Positions 62,675 through 64,000 of a stretch of 64,000 nt of DNA are shown in pieces. A program made the position numbers and the translations under genes. The notes under the pieces were generated by a model. The model had not been told where the DNA came from. It did no database searches and worked only from the letters and a program-made list of their open reading frames with translations. Location of the stretch: assembly GCF_007860135.1 (NCBI RefSeq), contig NZ_SJPV01000001.1:1175299-1239298 (forward strand), given 5' to 3'. Position 1 is the stretch's first letter, and each line of letters opens with the position of its first letter. The DNA comes from Novipirellula artificiosorum. Lineage in GTDB: Bacteria > Planctomycetota > Planctomycetia > Pirellulales > Pirellulaceae.

Positions 62675-62849
62675 CCTGGGTGTCGTATCCGTTGTAAGAG
62701 TGCCTGCTGAACCACCATCGTATTGGATCGGCACCGTTTATAGCGATCATGAGGATAAAACCGGTGAGAGGATGTTGTTTGCTAGCCTGCCGGGGTCGAT
62801 GCGATACCTTTCGGTTCGGGTGCAGGCCAGACGCCCTGATGGGTCGCCC

Positions 62850-62878
62850 TTGACATGAAGTGCGCATATGCGCATATT
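62850..62878 (+). promoter_or_regulatory. sigma-70-like promoter with palindromic operator upstream of the DUF134 gene
   Basis: TTGACA (62850-62855) and CATATT (62873-62878) are spaced by 17 bases. The spacer and -10 are overlapped by the perfect 14-base palindrome tgcgcatatgcgca (62861-62874), which is also a direct repeat of tgcgcata. A regulator bound there would block the promoter. The promoter lies 44 bases before the DUF134 start, so autoregulation by that helix-turn-helix protein is a reasonable inference. Confidence 0.55.
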
Positions 62879-62921
62879 GAGTCTGTGGTTTGAAACGGGG
62901 TCCAACTGAATAAAGCAAACG

Positions 62922-63335
62922 ATGCCACCACCGAAGCAATGCCGACGCGTTGGGATGTCGGTTGACTGCACCTACTTCAAGCCTGCGGGAGTTCCGACCC
63001 GCAGCCTCGAGGAGGTTGTTTTGGCCATTGATGAACTGGAAGCGATGCGGTTGGTCGATGTCAACGGCCTCTATCACGACAAGGCGGCGGAACAGATGGG
63101 TGTTTCGCGACGAACCTTTGGACGGATCCTCGATACGGCGAGGAAGAAGGTTGCCCGCGTGTTGGTCGAGGGAATGGCTCTACGGATTGAGGGTGGGCAC
63201 ATTGAAATCGTCAAGCAGCGTACGTTTGCCTGTAGCGAATGCCGGCACATCTGGAATTTGCCGTTCGGAACCGGGCGGCCAAAATCGTGTCCGGCATGCG
63301 ACAGCAAGCGGTTCCGAAGAGAAGTCACAACCTAG
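62922..63335 (+). CDS. DUF134 (UPF0251) helix-turn-helix protein
   Basis: DUF134 DNA-binding protein of 137 residues. The N-terminal region (PPKQCRRVGMSVDCTYFKPA, then LAIDELEAMRLVDVNGLY) and the helix-turn-helix DKAAEQMGVSRRTFGRILDT are family hallmarks. A C-terminal zinc-ribbon-like part has CSEC and CPAC. DUF134 genes are typically found beside NifX/dinitrogenase-cofactor-like genes, as here: the next gene starts 12 bases later with its own ribosome-binding site. The pair probably forms an operon driven by the promoter at 62850. Confidence 0.92.
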   Translation: MPPPKQCRRVGMSVDCTYFKPAGVPTRSLEEVVLAIDELEAMRLVDVNGLYHDKAAEQMGVSRRTFGRILDTARKKVARVLVEGMALRIEGGHIEIVKQRTFACSECRHIWNLPFGTGRPKSCPACDSKRFRREVTT

Positions 63336-63346
63336 AGGATCCTAAG

Positions 63347-63745
63347 ATGAAGATCGCAGTTGCTTCGAGTGATGGAGTGTTGATTTCCAAGCACTTTGGT
63401 CGTTCGAGTTGCTTTATTGTTTTTGAGACGCAGGGTGAGGCGATTATTCGCGAGAGTGTTCGTGAGAATCGCCAGACGGCACATGCCAAAGGCCACTGCA
63501 CCGGAGATCATGACCACCACGATGGCGACGATCACCCTGTGCACAGTCACGACGACATCGCGATGGCGTTGTCGGATTGCACCATCGTTTTGTGCTATGG
63601 CATGGGATGGCGAGCCGCCGAGGCACTTCGGCAATCGGGGACCCAGCCGTTTGTCGTCGATGGGGAGATGACACCCCGCCAGGCAGTGCTGCAGTACCTT
63701 GCGGGGCAATTGAAATCAGCAAGTGACTTTTGTCGTTGTCACTAG
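63347..63745 (+). CDS. NifX/NifB-like dinitrogenase iron-molybdenum cofactor domain protein with His-rich loop
   Basis: Small protein of 132 residues of the dinitrogenase FeMo-cofactor-binding fold (MKIAVASSDGVLISKHFGRS is the family start, DGEMTPRQAVLQYLAG its end). The ATG at 63347 follows AGAGGA at a good distance. A loop near residues 45-70 is rich in His and Asp (GHCTGDHDHHDGDDHPVHSH) and could bind metal. The end has CRCH. Outside nitrogen fixation these proteins handle metal or cofactor cargo. Pairing with DUF134 is the usual context, and no nif genes are visible. Confidence 0.88.
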   Translation: MKIAVASSDGVLISKHFGRSSCFIVFETQGEAIIRESVRENRQTAHAKGHCTGDHDHHDGDDHPVHSHDDIAMALSDCTIVLCYGMGWRAAEALRQSGTQPFVVDGEMTPRQAVLQYLAGQLKSASDFCRCH

Positions 63746-63806
63746 TGATCGATAAACTCGGTCGTTCGATTTTCAACTTGATTTTCACCAAATGAAGGAA
63801 CCAACC

Positions 63807-64000
63807 ATGAAATTGACATCACACATGATCGTGCTCGTGACGCTGGCGTTGACGTGTTCCGCGAACGCATGGGAGACGTTGCCGACGACCGCGGGGCCGA
63901 CGGCGGAACCGGCCAGTCAAGAAATGATCGAACTCGGCAAGCAATTGTTCTTCGATCCACGTTTGTCACTGACGGGCACGGTTTCCTGCAACACGTGCCA
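63807..64000 (+). CDS. di-haem cytochrome c peroxidase-like protein, 5' part
   Basis: The gene starts at the ATG at 63807, with GAAGGAACCAACC before it, and runs off the window. The signal peptide is MIVLVTLALTCSANA. The mature start SQEMIELGKQLFFDPRLSLT leads into CNTC plus the expected His, the first haem-binding CxxCH of bacterial di-haem cytochrome c peroxidases (MauG/CcpA family). It should be a periplasmic H2O2-reducing or related enzyme. It lies 61 bases after the NifX-like gene on the same strand and may belong to the same transcript. Confidence 0.85.
   Translation, partial: MKLTSHMIVLVTLALTCSANAWETLPTTAGPTAEPASQEMIELGKQLFFDPRLSLTGTVSCNTC

Noticed and set aside
62388..63077. Minus-strand frame of 229 codons
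   Set aside because: It runs over the TolC-like gene 5' end, the promoter and the DUF134 gene in antisense, with Arg/His-rich nonsense and no motif.
63347..63745. Nitrogen-fixation gene
   Set aside because: The NifX/NifB-type cofactor domain alone does not indicate nitrogen fixation; no nif structural or assembly genes are in the window.

Overview
The window comes from a planctomycete, most likely a Rhodopirellula-like member of the Pirellulaceae. The evidence is a set of families largely confined to that group: a DUF1559 pseudopilin with an H-X9-DG tail, a planctomycete N-terminal sorting segment (LEDRRLLA) and a dockerin C-terminus on a giant secreted protease, a YTV-type repeat protein, a DUF1583-like protein, and many exported proteins of unknown function. 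Long intergenic stretches carry palindromic repeats and gene debris, also typical of these genomes. No plasmid, phage or transposase gene was seen, so this reads as ordinary chromosome with scattered small repeats.

Layout. 0-10 kb: a subtilisin-like protease whose cadherin-like repeat and dockerin half lies in another frame, a large membrane-anchored unknown, a hybrid histidine kinase, and remnants of sigma factors and a receiver domain. 10-20 kb: a heavy-metal efflux locus, with a TolC-like lipoprotein divergent from a Cys-rich exported protein, a CusB-like adaptor, a possible tiny coupled ORF, a CusA-like pump and an exported protein with three CPV...CCxGC metal modules. The locus carries in-frame palindromic and low-complexity inserts. 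20-31 kb: a histidine kinase remnant, a small lipoprotein plus DUF1559 pseudopilin, tRNA-Leu(GAG) with a terminator, a PafA/Dop-like ligase with an unusual membrane insertion, a thiamine-diphosphate 2-oxo acid decarboxylase, and a PDZ protein translationally coupled to MutY. 31-41 kb: a CheY-like regulator beside a hemerythrin-like protein, a family 2 glycosyltransferase, a rhomboid protease, a DUF11 protein and an MMPL transporter. 41-50 kb: a secretin-N-like protein and a tight MoxR / DUF58 / SF2 helicase operon divergent from phosphofructokinase. 50-64 kb: a DPP IV-like peptidase, SlyX plus a zinc metallopeptidase, a YdcF protein, a YTV-repeat protein, a short SecA paralogue, a fatty acid desaturase, a TolC-like lipoprotein with a large coiled-coil insert, a DUF134 regulator with a NifX-like protein, and the start of a di-haem cytochrome c peroxidase.

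The strongest candidates for something undescribed are the membrane-inserted PafA/Dop homologue at 23329-25161, which has Glu where the catalytic Asp is expected and no Pup-like partner or proteasome gene nearby; the MoxR-DUF58-helicase operon; the in-frame palindromic insertions in cusA; and the truncated SecA paralogue next to a repeat protein. All functional statements are read from sequence motifs; no database search was run.
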